DNA of 8,802 nucleotides from Methanobacteriota archaeon (GTDB lineage: Archaea > Thermoplasmatota > Poseidoniia > Poseidoniales > Poseidoniaceae). Position 1 is the stretch's first letter. Every line of letters starts with the position of its first letter. The stretch is from assembly GCA_002728035.1 (NCBI GenBank), contig PBUZ01000019.1, forward strand, positions 1 through 8,802, in the 5' to 3' direction. Below, one piece after another: positions 6,582 to 8,802 of this stretch. The position numbers were made by a program, and so were the translations under genes. The notes below the pieces were generated by a model. The model saw nothing but the letters and a program-made list of their open reading frames with translations. It searched no databases and was not told where the DNA came from.

Positions 6582-6938
6582 ATGACCTTGATTTCAGCGC
6601 TGGCGAAAATTTTCTTCAGTGGATTGATCGTGTTCACAGCCAGTGAAGTCGCCGAAAAATCAACGCTCATGGGAGCGCTCATCGTCTCCATACCGTTTAC
6701 CAGTATTCTTGCTCTGTGGTTTCTTTACGCTGACTCCAACGACACCGCTCAAGTTGCTGAAATGGCGCAAAACATCCTATGGTTGGTCCTGCCCTCTGTG
6801 GCCTTATTTGTCCTGCTCCCTGTGCTGCTTAACAGAGGATGGGATTTCGTTCCGGCCATGTCGGCAGGGGTGGTCGCCACCGTCGTTGCCTACCTCGCTT
6901 TTCTCGCCTTGGCAAACCAAGTTGGCTCCACGAGTTGA
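6582..6938 (+). CDS. DUF3147-family four-helix membrane protein
   Basis: This is a 118-residue integral membrane protein of unknown function. Four hydrophobic helices lie at about 4-20, 27-50, 63-83 and 89-112. The pattern matches the DUF3147 family as I recall it: Lys9 near the start of helix 1, a Ser-Glu pair after it (SEVAEKS, 21-27), GALIVSIPFTSILALW (31-46) in helix 2, and a WLVLPSVALFVLLP stretch (67-80) in helix 3. Its length is normal for that family. The ATG at 6582 lies 40 bases after the aminotransferase stop, with no Shine-Dalgarno site. It could be read from the same transcript, but no functional link is evident. The family assignment is by pattern memory. Confidence 0.82.
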   Translation: MTLISALAKIFFSGLIVFTASEVAEKSTLMGALIVSIPFTSILALWFLYADSNDTAQVAEMAQNILWLVLPSVALFVLLPVLLNRGWDFVPAMSAGVVATVVAYLAFLALANQVGSTS

Positions 6939-7056
6939 TGTGAGGGTGTACCGAGTTTGCAAGGCAGAGAGGAGGGGGCGCTTGGTAACGAACTTGAGCG
7001 CGTATGATTAAACACCGCACCGAACAGAGAGTTTGGCAACCTCGGGTGAATCTTGA
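6939..7056. promoter_or_regulatory. 118-base spacer with a possible TATA-like element and an SD site for the LysE-type gene
   Basis: The spacer is long enough to hold a separate promoter for the exporter gene. An A/T-rich TATGATTAAA at 7003-7012 lies about 50 bases before the ATG. A start site about 25 bases downstream of it would give a leader of roughly 20-25 bases, enough for the GGGTGA ribosome-binding site at 7044-7049. A purine-rich run (GAGAGGAGGGGG) lies at 6967-6978. The promoter call is weak. Confidence 0.35.
7044..7049 (+). promoter_or_regulatory. Archaeal-type Shine-Dalgarno site (GGGTGA)
   Basis: GGTGA is complementary to the UCACC near the 3' end of 16S rRNA and ends 7 bases before the ATG at 7057, a standard spacing. 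Most genes in the window lack such a site, so this supports the chosen start and suggests that the exporter transcript has a leader. Confidence 0.6.
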
Positions 7057-7677
7057 ATGGACACGGTGGCGTTGTTTGAACTCCTGCTGCTGCTCGGCAT
7101 CGGACTCATCACGCCGGGTCCCAACGCCTTGACCTGCTTTGCACACAGCGGTATGTTTGGGCCAAAAGCCAACATCAAACTGATCCTTGGGATGGTCATC
7201 GGGTTCGTTTCCATTGAACTCGGCGTTGGCCTGTTGGTGGATGCGCTCAACGATTCAAACACAGCGATGACCGTGCTTCATTGGATCGGCATGGTGTTCC
7301 TTGGCGCCATGGTCGTCGTGATGATACGTTTTGACCCCAGCACCATCGCTGTTGAGCAGCACATCGACGGGATGCTGGGCATGAAGGTCGGTATCGGCAT
7401 GCAATACGTGAACGGAAAAGAGTGGGCCTTCGTCATCATCATGATGACCAACTTCATACAACCCCTGGGCGGGGGAATGACGGGCATCCTAACCATCATC
7501 ATGGTCACCGTGACCGTTTGCACCACCGCCATGGTGTTGTGGACCTTCGCCGGTCAAAGGCTCAACCATCTCTTCACACAGGGCACAGCAGGGCGACGGG
7601 TGTTCCAAATCTGTGGCATCTTGCTCGGTCTGCTTTGGTTGGCCTTCCTCATTCAGGGCCCGCAAAGCATTGTCTGA
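7057..7677 (+). CDS. LysE/RhtB-family amino-acid exporter
   Basis: This is a 206-residue, six-helix membrane protein of the LysE/RhtB superfamily, whose members export amino acids or related small metabolites across the cytoplasmic membrane. The hallmark TPGPN occurs at residues 19-23 at the end of helix 1, followed by a helix 2 with a Gly-rich face (LILGMVIGF). The second family motif, a Gly-x-x-x-Gln-x-x-Asn-x-Lys-x-Trp arrangement, is seen around 112-123 (GIGMQYVNGKEW). The C terminus has the typical GQRL...F...GRRVFQ...GILLGLLW layout. Length is normal for the family. The loop at 92-108 is acidic and somewhat unlike typical members. The substrate cannot be predicted. The start at 7057 is supported by the SD site at 7044-7049. 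The gene stands apart from its neighbours by 118 and 93 bases. Confidence 0.9.
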   Translation: MDTVALFELLLLLGIGLITPGPNALTCFAHSGMFGPKANIKLILGMVIGFVSIELGVGLLVDALNDSNTAMTVLHWIGMVFLGAMVVVMIRFDPSTIAVEQHIDGMLGMKVGIGMQYVNGKEWAFVIIMMTNFIQPLGGGMTGILTIIMVTVTVCTTAMVLWTFAGQRLNHLFTQGTAGRRVFQICGILLGLLWLAFLIQGPQSIV

Positions 7678-7702
7678 GCAGTTTCGGTCGATCAGAGCGA
7701 TG

Positions 7703-7716
7703 CTTGAATCATCAAG
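7703..7716. repeat. Small inverted repeat between the LysE-type and cytochrome genes
   Basis: CTTGA-ATCA-TCAAG can form a 5-pair hairpin with a 4-base loop, 26 bases after the exporter stop. It is not followed by a T tract. It may be a weak processing or termination element, or chance. The rest of the 93-base spacer (7678-7770) shows only the SD-like site before the cytochrome gene. Confidence 0.25.
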
Positions 7717-7753
7717 AAGACGCTTAACGCCCAACAACCTGTAAAACGGAGAA

Positions 7754-7758
7754 GAGGT
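7754..7758 (+). promoter_or_regulatory. Shine-Dalgarno-like site (GAGGT) before the cytochrome gene
   Basis: GAGGT matches the anti-SD core and ends 12 bases before the ATG at 7771, slightly longer than ideal. It supports that ATG as the start; no in-frame upstream start codon lies closer to the site. Confidence 0.4.
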
Positions 7759-7770
7759 CAGTGTTGGCCA

Positions 7771-8358
7771 ATGAGCCGCGAGCACACCCTGCTGGGCAAG
7801 GTGTTCCACTGGGGCTTTGTGTTGCTTTATGCCTACGGGATATTCAAGCAAATCGATGACCTCTCGCAGTTGGAAGATGCCGCCCTGTTGCAGTTTGAAA
7901 TCGTCTTTGCCAGCGTGTTTCTGCTGCTGGTTGTGATTCGCTACGGCTACATGCGACGCTTTGACACCTTCCAAGGCGCTGTCGTTCCCGTCCATCGCTA
8001 CCACAAGCGCTTCGCACGGCTCATGCACGTGGCGATGTACCTCTGCCTCGCCCTGTTGCCGATGACCGGACTGGCCATCGCATGGCTCTACACCCAAGGT
8101 GCAGGTGAAGAAGCCTTGACGATGGATGTGGCGATCGGTCTGCACGGTTTCTCTGCCGACCTGAGTTATGTTCTCATCGCCATCCACGTCATCGCTGCCC
8201 TCTATTCCAGAATCAAGGGCGAAGGTGTGTGGACTTCGATGGTGCCCGTATTCACCGAATCCGGCCAGAGCACCAATCAGTATGTGGTCAAGGCCGCAGC
8301 GCTTGAGCACCAAGCGCTGGAAAAGATGGAAGCGCTCATCGCTTCACGCAAGAACTGA
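7771..8358 (+). CDS. Cytochrome b561-like membrane protein (Ni_hydr_CYTB-type fold)
   Basis: This 195-residue, four-helix membrane protein resembles the bacterial cytochrome b561 family, which moves electrons between quinol and other carriers using heme b. The shared layout can be followed by eye: a His-Trp in helix 1 (VFHWGFVLLYAYG, His13), helix 2 ending in VVIRYGYMRR, a VP-x-H-x-x-H loop (His75, His78), helix 3 with RLMHVAMYLCLALLPMTGL (His86), and a final helix pair with His125 and His139, 14 residues apart. His13 and His139 fit the family's first heme pair. The helix 2 position that carries a heme histidine in E. coli CybB appears to be Glu43 here, so the second heme site may be altered. 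Residues 150-195 form a soluble charged tail. The start at 7771 is supported by position and a GAGGT site. Confidence 0.82.
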   Translation: MSREHTLLGKVFHWGFVLLYAYGIFKQIDDLSQLEDAALLQFEIVFASVFLLLVVIRYGYMRRFDTFQGAVVPVHRYHKRFARLMHVAMYLCLALLPMTGLAIAWLYTQGAGEEALTMDVAIGLHGFSADLSYVLIAIHVIAALYSRIKGEGVWTSMVPVFTESGQSTNQYVVKAAALEHQALEKMEALIASRKN

Positions 8359-8361
8359 AGT

Positions 8362-8377
8362 CGCCTTCTGCAAGGCG
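8362..8377. terminator. Hairpin between convergent genes, possible two-way terminator
   Basis: CGCCTT-CTGC-AAGGCG is a perfect 6-pair stem with a 4-base loop, four bases past the cytochrome stop. It lies within the 39-base gap before the stop of the convergent metK. The position suits a shared terminator. No T tract follows on either strand, so it may instead protect mRNA ends. Confidence 0.4.
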
Positions 8378-8397
8378 CCCAGCAAACTCAACGAGGC

Positions 8398-8802
8398 TCA
8401 AAGAGCGGCCTTGAACGCGTTGATGACGTCGTCGTTGAGCTTCTCCCAGGGGAAGGTCTGACCGTTGGGCTGACGGCCGAAGTGGCCACCGGCGGCAGTG
8501 ATACCGTAGATGGGGGCTGCAAGGCCAAGGTCACGGATGATGTGACCGGGCTTGAAGGAGAAGTGAGCATCGACGAGGTCAGCGATGGCTTCGTCGTCAA
8601 GTTTTCCGGTGCCAAAGGTGTCCACACGAATGCTGACAGGGTCGGCCACACCGATGGCGTAGGCGAGTTGAATTTCGCATTCGGTTGACAAGCCAGCGGC
8701 GACCACGTGCTTGGCAGCCCAGCGGGAAGCGTATGCAGCAGAACGGTCCACCTTGGTCGGGTCTTTGCCCGAAAAAGCACCGCCGCCGTGTCGTCCACGA
8801 CC
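8398..8802 (-). CDS. metK: S-adenosylmethionine synthetase, bacterial type, C-terminal part (5' end beyond the window)
   Basis: This is methionine adenosyltransferase, which makes S-adenosylmethionine from methionine and ATP in the cytoplasm. About 134 C-terminal residues are present; the frame is open to the window edge, so the start lies outside. The sequence follows bacterial MetK closely: the signature GGGAFSGKD (PROSITE-type G-G-G-A-F-S-x-K-D), then [24 protein letters not shown], a VDTFGT segment, and the C-terminal GHFGR...FPWEK. The Lys of FSGKD and the DRSAAY segment belong to the active-site region. Archaea normally use a very different enzyme, so this would be a bacterial-type gene in a probably archaeal genome. 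It ends at a TGA (8398-8400 on the plus strand) 39 bases from the convergent cytochrome gene. The family call is near certain; the host inference is not. Confidence 0.95.
   Translation of the reverse strand, partial: GRGRHGGGAFSGKDPTKVDRSAAYASRWAAKHVVAAGLSTECEIQLAYAIGVADPVSIRVDTFGTGKLDDEAIADLVDAHFSFKPGHIIRDLGLAAPIYGITAAGGHFGRQPNGQTFPWEKLNDDVINAFKAAL

Noticed and set aside
7489..8313. 274-codon minus-strand open frame over the exporter and cytochrome genes
   Set aside because: The plus-strand frames encode recognisable TPGPN and b561 proteins. The antisense product is His/Gln-rich with no family features.

Overview
The window most likely comes from a marine planktonic archaeon of the Marine Group II type (Candidatus Poseidoniales). 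The clues are a very acidic secreted protein with an archaeal PGF-CTERM-like C-terminal tail, a 'GCTD...NY...DDDSC' motif that recurs in marine microbial surface proteins, few Shine-Dalgarno sites, and archaeal-style GGTGA where one does occur. This placement is an inference (about 75% confidence). Several genes, above all the metK fragment, look bacterial in type, which is common in that group but also leaves a bacterial source possible.

Layout. 90-3935 (+) encodes a 1281-residue surface lipoprotein. It carries acidic thrombospondin-3-like calcium repeats, then 18 unusual LDL-receptor-class-A-like repeats in two arrays (14 + 4), then a C-terminal sorting tail. 3955-5166 (+) encodes an unrecognised membrane protein only 19 bases downstream. 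A 166-base spacer with inverted repeats follows. 5333-6541 (+) encodes a PLP-dependent class V aminotransferase-fold enzyme, 6582-6938 (+) a DUF3147-type four-helix membrane protein, 7057-7677 (+) a LysE/RhtB-type exporter, and 7771-8358 (+) a cytochrome b561-like membrane protein. The only minus-strand gene is the 3' part of a bacterial-type S-adenosylmethionine synthetase (metK, 8398-8802, running off the window). It converges on the cytochrome gene with a small hairpin between their stops.

How the genes relate. No single pathway links them. The giant surface protein and the membrane protein behind it could be co-transcribed. The aminotransferase, DUF3147 protein, exporter and cytochrome look like independent housekeeping or accessory genes lying in the same direction. 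The most unusual content is the giant protein: its LDLa-like repeats keep only the cysteine pair equivalent to C2-C5 of a canonical LDLa module, together with the calcium-binding acidic residues. No tRNA, rRNA, CRISPR array or insertion sequence was found, and no gene-free stretch exceeds 166 bases.
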